A stretch of 64,000 nt of DNA from Sporocytophaga myxococcoides (GTDB lineage: Bacteria; Bacteroidota; Bacteroidia; Cytophagales; Cytophagaceae), in contig NZ_BBLT01000005.1 in the NCBI RefSeq assembly GCF_000775915.1, positions 310,001 to 374,000 of the forward strand, read 5' to 3'. Positions 1 through 8,033 of the stretch are shown here, in pieces; position 1 is the stretch's first letter, and each line of letters begins with the position of its first letter. The notes below the pieces were generated by a model. The model searched no databases, had not been told where the DNA came from, and saw only the letters and a program-made list of their open reading frames with translations. The translations under genes were made by a program, and so were the position numbers.

Positions 1-2
1 AC

Positions 3-908
3 GCATTTGGTATGCCGATGCCTGGAAGGAACTATACAAGGAGTGGCGGTAAGTATAGGTATGGGTTTAATGGGAAAGAGAAGGATGATGAAATTAAAGG
101 TAGTGGAAATAGTTATGACTTTGGGGCAAGGATTTATGATCCGAGGATAGCTAAATTTTTAAGTACAGATAAGTTTACTGGTAAATTCCCAGCTTTAAGC
201 CCCTATATTTTTGCAGGGAACAATCCTATTTGGGCGATTGATAAAAACGGTGATTCTGCTGTTGTTTTTGGAACAAATGGTAAGTTTTTAAAAATTATTG
301 ATAATGGAAAGCCTGGATATGTAGGAGTTTATATGAACCCAAAGTCTGGAGGAGGAAAGGATTTTGTAATATTTAACTTTAATGACCCTGAAGAGGATGT
401 AAAAGCTATTCGTCAAGGAATAATTCTTAATGTTAAATTGGTTGATAAAACTTATATTGATTTGAAAGTAACGAAAAGTCTTCCTAAGGATTTAAATACA
501 ATGTCTTATTTAGATAAGTTTTTTTATTTTAAAGATCAGGGTGCTCTTTTACTTGATATTGGTCTTGAATTATGCAGAAGTGAAGATGGCTACAAAAATA
601 TATATATAGTAAATAATAAAGGTTATAATGTTGCTGACTTTGGAAATTTCTTGATTGGAAGGGCTGCAGGTAAGGCTAATATTGGCTTATTTATGATGAA
701 AGCAGGGGGATATGTGAATCACCTTTTATACTCAAGGGATCAAGTGAATTCATGCTATGATAACCTCAATACAAACGAAGGCTATTATGATCCTGGTATT
801 TTGGATTCAGATGGAGATCAACAAGCAATAGAGGATGGTTATAATTATCCCAACCCCTCTTCTGAAAAACCGGATCGATCTATCCTTCTTGAAAGACAGG
901 GCTGGTAA
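3..908 (+). CDS. Rhs-repeat polymorphic toxin, C-terminal part (5' end outside window)
   Basis: The reading frame is open to the window edge (codons from base 3, upstream of the first visible ATG at 12), so this is the tail of a larger Rhs/YD-repeat protein. The visible start has the PMPGRNY motif and then the conserved Rhs core end (YRYGFNGKEKDDE, ARIYDPRIAKFLSTD, SPYIFAGNNPI, IDKNGD), as in other Bacteroidota Rhs proteins. After the core, about 220 residues form the variable tip, expected to be the toxic domain. I do not recognise its activity; it contains the segments YNVADFGNFLIGRAAGKANI and DSDGDQQAIEDGY, a combination I recall from tips of related Rhs proteins. A small lipoprotein-like gene follows after 12 bases and could be its immunity partner. 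Rhs assignment is firm; toxin activity is inference. Confidence 0.85.
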   Translation, partial: AFGMPMPGRNYTRSGGKYRYGFNGKEKDDEIKGSGNSYDFGARIYDPRIAKFLSTDKFTGKFPALSPYIFAGNNPIWAIDKNGDSAVVFGTNGKFLKIIDNGKPGYVGVYMNPKSGGGKDFVIFNFNDPEEDVKAIRQGIILNVKLVDKTYIDLKVTKSLPKDLNTMSYLDKFFYFKDQGALLLDIGLELCRSEDGYKNIYIVNNKGYNVADFGNFLIGRAAGKANIGLFMMKAGGYVNHLLYSRDQVNSCYDNLNTNEGYYDPGILDSDGDQQAIEDGYNYPNPSSEKPDRSILLERQGW

Positions 909-920
909 ATATTCGTTAAT

Positions 921-1442
921 ATGAAAAAAGCGTTAATTTGGTTATTGGTATTCGCACTTTTGGAAAGTTGCGATAGTAAAAAAAAATACTCAGAAGATAT
1001 TTTTTTATTAAAAAGAATTGTCGGAGTTCATAAAGATATTAGTATTGGGAATAGGGGGGGGGACAAAATTCTAGAAATGAAAAATGGACCAACCTTTTAT
1101 TGGACTAAATTACAATTTGACTCAATCACATTTTCGTATAGAATCGAAGATGATCTTGACTCAACGGATTGTCTACTTGTGAAAAGGATTTTAGGATTGC
1201 CTATTTATTTTAAAACATCTTCGGTGAAGGATTCATTAGAAAAACGAATTAATTTTATAATTAAAAATACAGGTAAAGCTGGGATTATTGCCTCAAACTG
1301 TTTGTCTGAAACTCATTGTTTTTCCTGCAGGTTTTGGTATAAAATTGATAAGGGGATAGCTTTAATTAATGATTCTAAATGCATAGAAAACTTTAAGGTT
1401 TTATATCGAGAAGAAAACTGGGTTGTGGTAGAAGCAAAATAG
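921..1442 (+). CDS. Small lipoprotein-like protein downstream of Rhs; possible immunity protein
   Basis: This 173-residue product begins with a short hydrophobic segment ending in LLESCDSKK, a plausible lipobox, so it is probably an outer or inner membrane lipoprotein. I do not recognise a family. The C-terminal half has three cysteines close together (SNCLSETHCFSC). It starts 12 bases after the Rhs stop, the usual place for an immunity gene. Bases 1054-1062 are nine G in a row inside the frame (codons for Arg-Gly-Gly), unusual in this AT-rich DNA and prone to slippage; one base gained or lost would truncate the protein. The role is unknown; immunity is inferred only from position. Confidence 0.7.
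   Translation: MKKALIWLLVFALLESCDSKKKYSEDIFLLKRIVGVHKDISIGNRGGDKILEMKNGPTFYWTKLQFDSITFSYRIEDDLDSTDCLLVKRILGLPIYFKTSSVKDSLEKRINFIIKNTGKAGIIASNCLSETHCFSCRFWYKIDKGIALINDSKCIENFKVLYREENWVVVEAK
1054..1062 (+). repeat. Nine-G homopolymer within a coding region
   Basis: Nine consecutive G bases lie at about codon 45 of the lipoprotein-like gene. Homopolymers of this length are classic slippage sites that can switch a gene off and on. Only the sequence is seen; variation is not shown. Confidence 0.9.
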
Positions 1443-1540
1443 TCAGCTGTTCCCCGTGCAAATCCCACAATCTTTCTCTTTTGGTTAAGTCTATTGGTGG
1501 TTTTCTAACTAAAGTCTTTTGACTTCAGTCAGCTAGCGCG

Positions 1541-1597
1541 GTGTGCCGAGAATGAAAAGCGCTATTAAATAAAAGCTTTTCAAAGCTATATAAAAGA
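1541..1597 (+). mobile_element. Group II intron-like 5' fragment, copy 1
   Basis: The stretch begins GTGTGCCGAG, matching the GUGYG 5' end of group II introns. It is nearly identical for about 57 bases to the start of the longer copy at 1769. The shared part ends near base 1597, after which the sequence switches to an Rhs-tip-like fragment. Both copies are preceded by a similar exon-like string (TCAGCTAGC then GCG). It is too short to be functional. Confidence 0.45.
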
Positions 1598-1762
1598 CTA
1601 GATGGAAGGGATATAATCCATTTAAATAAAGATGGAAGTATAAATAAAGTTGAAAACGATGGCTCTGCAGAAATTAAAATTGTGGAATCGAGTGGTTTGA
1701 AATTTAATTTATCTAGTTATTATATTGATAAAGGGCTTATTTATTGGAATAACATCAGCTAG
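1595..1762 (+). pseudogene. Orphan Rhs C-terminal fragment
   Basis: Read from base 1595, this gives 55 codons without a stop, ending in TAG. The translation starts RLDGRDIIHLNKDGS and continues NKVENDGSAEIKIVESSG, a composition typical of the segment after the Rhs core in Bacteroidota Rhs proteins. There is no start codon or Rhs core attached. It is best read as a displaced alternative tip, of the kind left behind when Rhs C-termini are exchanged, and it is bracketed by the two intron-like fragments. Confidence 0.45.
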
Positions 1763-1768
1763 CACGCG

Positions 1769-2060
1769 GTGTGCCGAGAATGAAAAGCGGCATTAAATAA
1801 ATGCTTTTCAAAGCTATATAAAAGATGAAGGTAGGCCATTCGTTGGCGGTTTACAGTGCAGTATATCTTAATATGTCGGGAAACGGCCTATAAACAACTC
1901 TGCGATGCATAACAGTCATGGTGAGGTGATCGATCAGGGGAAAGGTCCTCCAGCAGGTGGAGCCTGTAAGAGTAAAAGAGATGAACGTAAGTGAACCATC
2001 GAAGAATAATAGATATTGAAATAGGCAGTTTGATAGGCAGCAAAGCCTTTGAGCGCGTCA
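1769..2060 (+). mobile_element. Group II intron-like RNA fragment, copy 2 (domain I region), no reverse transcriptase
   Basis: It begins with the same GTGTGCCGAG string as copy 1 and runs on for about 290 bases of non-coding, moderately GC-rich and structured-looking sequence. Features recalling group II domain I are GGAAACGGCC, CTCTGCGATGCATAACAG and the string TGAACGTAAGTGAACC, which resembles the GAACGCAAGU segment in Ll.LtrB. No intron-encoded protein or domain V follows; the next gene begins at 2086. It is therefore probably a truncated intron. The 3' limit is not certain. A covariance-model scan would decide. Confidence 0.5.
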
Positions 2061-2085
2061 ACAAATAATATGAATTATAATGCTA

Positions 2086-3537
2086 ATGAAAAAAGTAATA
2101 TTTCTTATTTGTAGTTATGTCCTACTGCCATTGCTAGGCTTTGGCCAGGTGAACATTCAGGTTGGTTTAGAACATCCTACACAAAAGGGCGAGTTCCAAT
2201 ATTCCTTTGAGAAAAACGGAGAGCTTCTCTTGGTCTATAAAACGAAAAAGGCAATCATCCTTCAGAAATTTGATTCCAAACTTAATCTTGCCTCTCAGGA
2301 TATGCATGAAGGATTTGTGGGGCCATTTGAGGTTCAATTATTATGCGAGTTGAATGGTAGATCTTTATTGTTCTATTCCTATTGCTTTGATGAGTTCAAG
2401 AAAGACCTGGTACTTGCTTATCGGGAGGTTGATTTTTATAAGGGCAAATTTAAAGGGGAAGAACATCAACTATTCAAGGGTAATTACGTCAGGGCAGAGC
2501 TCTTAAGTGAAGGAATATTGCGAATAGGAGGCGATCTCTATGATCAAAACCTGACCCCCATCCCATTACAAAAATCTGCTTCAATAGATAACAGTAAAGG
2601 GATATATAAAAGCTCACATTTTAGTAAAACTGGAAATTTTTATGAAGTATACAGGTTTTATAGGGAAGGAGTATCAGAATCAGATGATAATGGTGAATTG
2701 ATCGAGTTGCAAAAGCAAAATCTGCGTTCGGGTAAGATAACAAAGACCCGATTACTTTTGGATAAAAAAGATGCCCATATAAAAGTGCGAGAGGCCGAAG
2801 ACGGTTCGGTTTTTATAGGTGGCTTTTATTATGATTCGCCAAAGCATGAATTAACAAGTGTTGTCAGTGGTGTTTTTGGTATCAAGGTAAATGAGAATGG
2901 AGTTGTACTTCATAAGTCCTTTTTTCCTATTCCTTTAGAAATCTTAAATCAGAATGAGAAAAAGAATGCAAAAAAGGATAATGAGACTTTACCGGGTATC
3001 AAATTCCTGGATCTGGAGCATATATCAATAGATGAGGAAGGGGCGATGACCATTGTCGGAGAGCATCAATATAACACAACTATAGTGATGTCGAGTGGGG
3101 CTAGAGGTTCTATTATACATCAAGATGAAATAATTATTGCTAGAATTGATTCCAGTGGTAATCTGTCCTGGATAAAAAAAATACCGAAGATGCAGGATGG
3201 ATATGGACTACAAGCAGGAGGATTTAAAATTCTGAATGGAAAAGATTCCAAGTATATTCTTTATTTTGATAATGAAAAAAATCTGGAATTGGCTTCGGAT
3301 CAGGTTCCAGAAAGGCATTATATAGATGAAAATAAAGGTGCTCTTTTTGCATATAAAATTAACAACAGAAGTGGAGAGTCTAAGAAGTTTCAGGTATTTC
3401 ACTATAAAGATGTTGGAGGGTTAAAGGTCGAAAGGTTTAACATATCAAGAGTTCTGATGTCAGAAGTTGGTACATTTTACATGAAAGCCTATGAAAGTGG
3501 TAAGGTAGATCACCTTATCAAAGTTGATTTGGAGTGA
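2086..3537 (+). CDS. Exported protein of unknown function
   Basis: The product has a clear signal peptide (MKKVIFLICSYVLLPLLGFGQ). The ATG at 2086 is preferred over the in-frame ATG at 2080 because the basic residues then sit at the very start. The mature part, about 460 residues, is rich in short beta strands with recurrent patterns such as GQVNIQVGLEHP, SRLLFYSY-like strands and DSSGNLSWIKKI, suggestive of a beta-propeller built from degenerate blades. I recognise no named family, metal site or T9SS sorting domain. It stands alone between the intron debris and a repeat-rich intergenic stretch. Confidence 0.75.
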   Translation: MKKVIFLICSYVLLPLLGFGQVNIQVGLEHPTQKGEFQYSFEKNGELLLVYKTKKAIILQKFDSKLNLASQDMHEGFVGPFEVQLLCELNGRSLLFYSYCFDEFKKDLVLAYREVDFYKGKFKGEEHQLFKGNYVRAELLSEGILRIGGDLYDQNLTPIPLQKSASIDNSKGIYKSSHFSKTGNFYEVYRFYREGVSESDDNGELIELQKQNLRSGKITKTRLLLDKKDAHIKVREAEDGSVFIGGFYYDSPKHELTSVVSGVFGIKVNENGVVLHKSFFPIPLEILNQNEKKNAKKDNETLPGIKFLDLEHISIDEEGAMTIVGEHQYNTTIVMSSGARGSIIHQDEIIIARIDSSGNLSWIKKIPKMQDGYGLQAGGFKILNGKDSKYILYFDNEKNLELASDQVPERHYIDENKGALFAYKINNRSGESKKFQVFHYKDVGGLKVERFNISRVLMSEVGTFYMKAYESGKVDHLIKVDLE

Positions 3538-3547
3538 AAGTTTGAAT

Positions 3548-3580
3548 CAGGATTATCAGGATTTTAGGATTGACAGGATT
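3548..3580 (+). repeat. Short tandem repeat of CAGGATT/TAGGATT
   Basis: Four copies of YAGGATT occur at spacings of 9, 8 and 9 bases (3548, 3557, 3565 and 3574). Such strings lie between genes in many Bacteroidota. No function is evident. Confidence 0.6.
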
Positions 3581-3675
3581 AGTGTTCGGATTAAGTCAAT
3601 GTAATCTATGTTGCTATAATGTATCTGTTGCTAGACCTGAGACAGCCAATAGCCGTCAACTTAGTGAATCATTCC

Positions 3676-3806
3676 TTTGTCATGTTGAGCTAGCGAAACA
3701 TCTGAGCTTTTAAAAGAAGATGAAACTTGAGCTATTGGGCAATTGATAACTGAAAGTCCAAATTATTTCGTGACATCAGATCCTTCGCAGGGCTCAGGAT
3801 GACAAA
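3676..3806. repeat. Interspersed repeat with inverted ends (TTTGTCATgttGAGC ... GCTCaGGATGACAAA)
   Basis: The ends TTTGTCATGTTGAGC (3676-3690) and GCTCAGGATGACAAA (3792-3806) are imperfect inverse complements. The right end, including CCTTCGCAGGGCTCAGGATGACAAA in pieces, recurs at 39750-39774, so this is a dispersed family rather than a chance hairpin. It makes up most of the otherwise empty 388-base gap between the two genes. Confidence 0.6.
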
Positions 3807-3925
3807 TTAGAAGATCGCTATTAAACAATAAGTGGTTAATTAGTTTGGCAGCGAGAAGTTAAAATCATATAAACAATCAGAAACGATTGAAAAGTAAAAG
3901 ATTAAAATAATAAACCATTAAGGTT

Positions 3926-6529
3926 ATGAGAGTAAAATTTTTAGTATTAGGTTTTCTACTTTTATTTTGTGTAAGAAAAGGATACAGCCAGTGTAATGTC
4001 ACAGTAGATAAGACAGACGTATCCTGTAATGGTGGTAATAACGGAAGTGCTTCTGTTAATGTGGCAGGCGGTGCTTCTAATAATTGTGTCACTCCACCGA
4101 CAACTACTTATACCTGTGCCTCCGGTTGTACTTCTACCATAACAACCAACACAAGCGATGTTACGGTTGGTTCAGGTCAGCAGGTATGTATAACCATGAC
4201 AGGTTTTAATAAGGGGATTACCATGAATGGCGGAACGCTGATCATTTGTGGAACAGCCACACCGTCATCAGTAACCTTTAACGGAGGTACAATGATCGTT
4301 AACGGAACTGCCACTTTTAATTCTGTATCCGTTAACAGTAGTACAGCCGTTCTTACTAATTACGGAACCATCAATGCTACCAACAGTTTTAGCATTGCCG
4401 GTACTTTTAATAACCATGGCGTTTGCAATATCACCTCTGGTAATCTTAATGACCAGAGTCCTTCCGGGATAATCAACAATACCAATACGATTACTATATC
4501 AAGTGGAGACCTTAATAATAACGGCACTTTTGTCAACTCAGGAACTTTAATAATAAGCGGGGCATGGTATCATAATCCCAGCAGCAGTATGATCAATAAC
4601 TGCAATATCACTGCAGGTTCAATCCAGTCTGGAGGTTTTATCAATAACAATGGAAAAATAACTATAACAAATGCGTTTGCCCTTAATTCCAATACAGTTA
4701 CCACACAGCCGGGTAGTCAGGTCATTTGTGGTTCCTTTCAATTTAACAGCGGGAGCATAGTTGCAGCAGGAAGCAATTGCTCTTCGTTCAAAGTAAATGG
4801 AAATGCCATTATTAATACAGGGACTTCTGTTACTGGGCCTGTTTCCATTTGTGTAACAGGAGCCACTCAGAACAATTCAGGTCAGACAATTTCTCAGTTA
4901 AACTGCTCATGTAATATAGGAAGCTCGACCTGTACTTATAGCTGGTCAAACGGAGCCACAACCAGATCGGTCAGTAACCTGACAGCCGGAACATATACAG
5001 TAAATACTACCTGTTCAGGATGTTCAACAGTTGTAAATACAGTAACAATTGGTCAGCCATCCGCTGCACTTGCTGCTACTGCCTCTCAGACAAATGTAGA
5101 TTGTAATGGTAATTCCGGTAGTATCACCCTGACTGTTTCCGGGGGGACTAGTCCATATACATTTAGCTGGAAAAATGCTTCCAACCAGGTAGTTTCAACT
5201 CAACAAAATCCAACAGGACTGGTTGCAGGAAGTTACACTGTAACTATAACAGACAATAAAAATTGCACCAAGCAGTATACTTATACCATTACTCAGGCCG
5301 GTTCAGGGCTTACACTTAGTATTCCCACCCCTGCGAGCGTTTGTAAAGGGGGGATTTACGGAGAGATTACACTCAATGTAACTGGTGGTACAGCACCATT
5401 TAAATACACCTGGAAAAATGCCCTCAATGTTGTGGTGGACTCCGTACAGAATCCTAAAAACCTTCCTGCAGGAACCTATACTGTATCTGTGAAAGATGCC
5501 GGTACCTGTACTTACTTAGCTACTACTACCATTCCACAAGTTTCTTTATCAATCGGAGTTAGTACTACCAATTTAAATTGTTACAATGGAAGTAATGGAG
5601 CGATTGGATTAACAGTAACGGGTGGTACAACCCCATATAATTATATCTGGAATAATGGAGCTGAGACAGCCAGTTTATCCAATTTAACAGCAGGTAACTA
5701 TTCAGTTATAGTTTATGACTCCAAAATGTGTACAGATACTGTAAATGTTACTATTTCATCTCCGGCTCAATTAGTTACAAATACAGTTTCAAGCAACATT
5801 CACTCAAGATCAGATTCTGGGAAGGTGTTTTTAACTGTTTTGGGTGGAACACCGGGTTATTCCTATGTATGGAAAGATACGGCAAATGTGCAGATTGCAA
5901 CAACACAAAATCTGATTGGCGTAAAGCAGGGTATTTATACGGTAACAATCACAGATTCAAAGGGATGTGTTGTAAGGACAAGTGGAACGGTAGAAAGCAG
6001 CATTGATGGCCTGCCTACAGCTCAGATATTCTCAGTAGTTAATATTAACGGTCAGTCAGTACAATATGATTTGGACGAAGCATATGTAGGAGCCGGACTG
6101 TTCCGAGATGTTGCCGGAGACTCTGTCAATTATATTGAAAGACAGGGGAGCAGATGGTTTGTATATGGGGATTCACTTGTCTCTGATAATTATCTTACCA
6201 TTGAGTTACTGAAAAAGTTTAGCGCAGCACCTGATAGCCTTGCTATAGAAGCAATGTTTCATAAAGGGTCCTATAGTTTTGGAAACAGTTATAGTCAGGT
6301 GGACGGGGTAGAGATAAGTTATTTCGATGGAATAACACTTTGGACGACACAGGGAAACCAGGATGGAAGTTATTTTGAAATAGAGGGTCTTGTTACAGAT
6401 ACTGAATATTTTAATACTGGCGGAGTAAAGAAATCGACAGGTAAATTTTCCTGCACACTTTATGATTCTGCGGGTAATAGTATGAGTATTTCAGATGCAA
6501 CATTCAGCGGCTTTATGTGCAGACACTAA
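3926..6529 (+). CDS. SprB-repeat cell-surface protein with an inserted beta-helix-like region
   Basis: A signal peptide (MRVKFLVLGFLLLFCVRKGYSQ) opens an 867-residue protein. SprB-type repeats (pattern VSCNGGNNGSASVNV... then PYTFSW... then AGSYTVTITDNKNC) occupy about residues 335-700 in four to five copies. This family is found in the gliding adhesin SprB and other Bacteroidota surface proteins. The first repeat starts at residue 26 (TDVSCNGGNNGSASV) but its second half (TYSWSNGATTRSVSNL) appears only at about 336. Roughly 285 residues of Asn/Gly/Thr-rich short repeats (NNHGVCNITSGNLN, NNNGTFVNSGTLIISG) lie between, like a right-handed beta-helix. The last 165 residues form a separate domain. 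I see no standard T9SS sorting domain at the end (FSGFMCRH), so its export route is uncertain. Confidence 0.8.
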   Translation: MRVKFLVLGFLLLFCVRKGYSQCNVTVDKTDVSCNGGNNGSASVNVAGGASNNCVTPPTTTYTCASGCTSTITTNTSDVTVGSGQQVCITMTGFNKGITMNGGTLIICGTATPSSVTFNGGTMIVNGTATFNSVSVNSSTAVLTNYGTINATNSFSIAGTFNNHGVCNITSGNLNDQSPSGIINNTNTITISSGDLNNNGTFVNSGTLIISGAWYHNPSSSMINNCNITAGSIQSGGFINNNGKITITNAFALNSNTVTTQPGSQVICGSFQFNSGSIVAAGSNCSSFKVNGNAIINTGTSVTGPVSICVTGATQNNSGQTISQLNCSCNIGSSTCTYSWSNGATTRSVSNLTAGTYTVNTTCSGCSTVVNTVTIGQPSAALAATASQTNVDCNGNSGSITLTVSGGTSPYTFSWKNASNQVVSTQQNPTGLVAGSYTVTITDNKNCTKQYTYTITQAGSGLTLSIPTPASVCKGGIYGEITLNVTGGTAPFKYTWKNALNVVVDSVQNPKNLPAGTYTVSVKDAGTCTYLATTTIPQVSLSIGVSTTNLNCYNGSNGAIGLTVTGGTTPYNYIWNNGAETASLSNLTAGNYSVIVYDSKMCTDTVNVTISSPAQLVTNTVSSNIHSRSDSGKVFLTVLGGTPGYSYVWKDTANVQIATTQNLIGVKQGIYTVTITDSKGCVVRTSGTVESSIDGLPTAQIFSVVNINGQSVQYDLDEAYVGAGLFRDVAGDSVNYIERQGSRWFVYGDSLVSDNYLTIELLKKFSAAPDSLAIEAMFHKGSYSFGNSYSQVDGVEISYFDGITLWTTQGNQDGSYFEIEGLVTDTEYFNTGGVKKSTGKFSCTLYDSAGNSMSISDATFSGFMCRH

Positions 6530-7095
6530 ATTTTTAATTTGTAAACTATAAAATTCAGGTTAACATTTCAGAAACAAAATTTCTTAAAAAGCTTTAGTTA
6601 TCCTTCTTATCGGGTGCGGTAAGAAGGGTAATTTATTTCCTCAAATCCTTCCTGAAATGTTATGGAGGTAAAAAGCACTTTATAAAGCTCTCACAGTGAA
6701 TCGGCCAATTCAGTCAAATGCAGAGTTAATAATTAATGAGCGCCTTTTAAAGGGCCATGAATTGTAGTAAAATCCTTATAGTTAGGTAAATAAAAAAGGA
6801 ATTTATTATGGTCTTATGGTTATTTATATTTGAAAAAGTCTAAATTTTGTCACAGGATATTGTAATATTTTGCTTCATCAATTTAGATCGTAAATAAATT
6901 TTTCTGTTATAAGTTTGAAGATACATCTAAGGAAATTGGATTTTCTTTAAGTATAGATTAATAAAAAATAATCTAAAGAACAATTTTTTTATCAAGTATA
7001 TATTTTTCGCCTTTGCTTGTAATTTTCTTGCCTTCGTTAAATTCTAAGGATAAAATTAAGTAAATTAGATTCCAATTTTTCAGAAATCAGTTTTT
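6530..7095. other. Intergenic region, no gene seen
   Basis: This 566-base AT-rich gap holds a terminator-like hairpin near its start and presumably the promoter of the secretion operon. No ORF with coding character and no RNA gene was recognised. Confidence 0.6.
6602..6627 (+). terminator. Hairpin after SprB-repeat gene
   Basis: CCTTCTTA and TAAGAAGG form a perfect 8-bp stem with a 10-base loop, 72 bases after the stop codon. Only a weak T tract follows, so termination is likely but not certain. Confidence 0.5.
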
Positions 7096-7515
7096 ATGAA
7101 GAAACGTCTTTTAAATTCAAAAGTAGCTGCTTTTACTCTTACAGAAGTACTTGTTGTGCTCGTTATTGTTGGTATTCTTGTTTTGCTGGCATTGCCCAAT
7201 CTATTACCGCTTATCACCAAAGCCAAAAGCACAGAAGCGAAAATTCAGCTGGAACATGTGTATACATTGCAAAAAACATATTTTTATGAAAAGTCCAAGT
7301 ATTCCAATGACCTTACTGCTATTGGTTTTATTCAGGAAAAGCTTGTTGATGAATCAGAAAACGGTCAGGCAAATTATAGGATAGAAATAACAGATGCTTC
7401 TCCTACTACATTTGTTGCTAAGGCTAAATCTGTAGTTGATTTTGATGGGGATGGAGTATTTAATGAGTGGGAAATCGATCAGGATAAAAATCTGAGAGAA
7501 ACTGTGCAGGATTAA
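7096..7515 (+). CDS. gspG: Type II secretion major pseudopilin, GspG-like
   Basis: This 139-residue protein has a prepilin N-terminus: basic leader, then AA|FTLTEVLVVLVIVGILVLLALPNLLP, with the Glu at mature position 5 that major pilins use for assembly. The residue before the cleavage site is Ala rather than the usual Gly. A globular domain follows, ending in DFDGDGVFNEWEID (about residues 115-128), a calcium-loop-like motif in the place where GspG binds calcium. It is the first gene of the 7096-18678 operon and is followed after 3 bases by the peptidase expected to process it. GspG is preferred over a type IV pilin because of the short length, the acidic end and the full Gsp context. Confidence 0.85.
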   Translation: MKKRLLNSKVAAFTLTEVLVVLVIVGILVLLALPNLLPLITKAKSTEAKIQLEHVYTLQKTYFYEKSKYSNDLTAIGFIQEKLVDESENGQANYRIEITDASPTTFVAKAKSVVDFDGDGVFNEWEIDQDKNLRETVQD

Positions 7516-7518
7516 TGT

Positions 7519-8031
7519 ATGCAACAGGTTCTGTTTGTAATAATAATGGTTGTTGTACTGTCTTTTATATTTTTTCAGGATCTGAAAGATAGGGCGGTAA
7601 GCTGGTACTTTTTTCCACTGTTGTTTTTATTGGCAGGTTTGATTAGGTTTCAGAAGAGCGATCTGATGAGTTTTCTTTTGGATTGCGGATTAAATATGCT
7701 CTTCGTTATAGTTCAGTTGGCAATGGTATGGGGATATTTTTCAGTTAAAAACGGAAAATTTATAAATATAACGAAGAATTATTTGGGGATAGGAGATATT
7801 TTGTTTCTGTGCTCCATCACGCCATTATTCAGTCCTGTTGTTTTTGTAATGTTCTATGTGGTAAGTCTTCTGGTAATTGTAACCGGTGCTATCGTTATTC
7901 GCTTAATAACGATAACAAAGAACGATTCAATTCCGCTTGCTGGACTCCAGTCTGCCTTGCTGTTGCCGATCATTGTCGTTGATATTTTCTATACATCCAT
8001 CAATGAACTTATTCTCACAATCCTGTCCTAA
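7519..8031 (+). CDS. gspO: Prepilin peptidase, A24 family (GspO/PilD-like, peptidase domain only)
   Basis: A highly hydrophobic 170-residue protein with about six membrane segments. The two catalytic aspartates of A24 peptidases are recognisable: Asp21 or Asp24 in QDLKDRAVSW after the first helix, and Asp93 in the GIGD motif (family consensus GxGD). The N-terminal methylase domain with its cysteine motifs found in PilD/GspO is missing, so it probably cleaves but does not N-methylate. It starts 3 bases after the pseudopilin gene, and GspE starts 2 bases after its stop, indicating coupled translation. Its pseudopilin partners in this operon carry Ala, not Gly, before the cleavage point. Confidence 0.8.
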   Translation: MQQVLFVIIMVVVLSFIFFQDLKDRAVSWYFFPLLFLLAGLIRFQKSDLMSFLLDCGLNMLFVIVQLAMVWGYFSVKNGKFINITKNYLGIGDILFLCSITPLFSPVVFVMFYVVSLLVIVTGAIVIRLITITKNDSIPLAGLQSALLLPIIVVDIFYTSINELILTILS

Positions 8032-8033
8032 AA

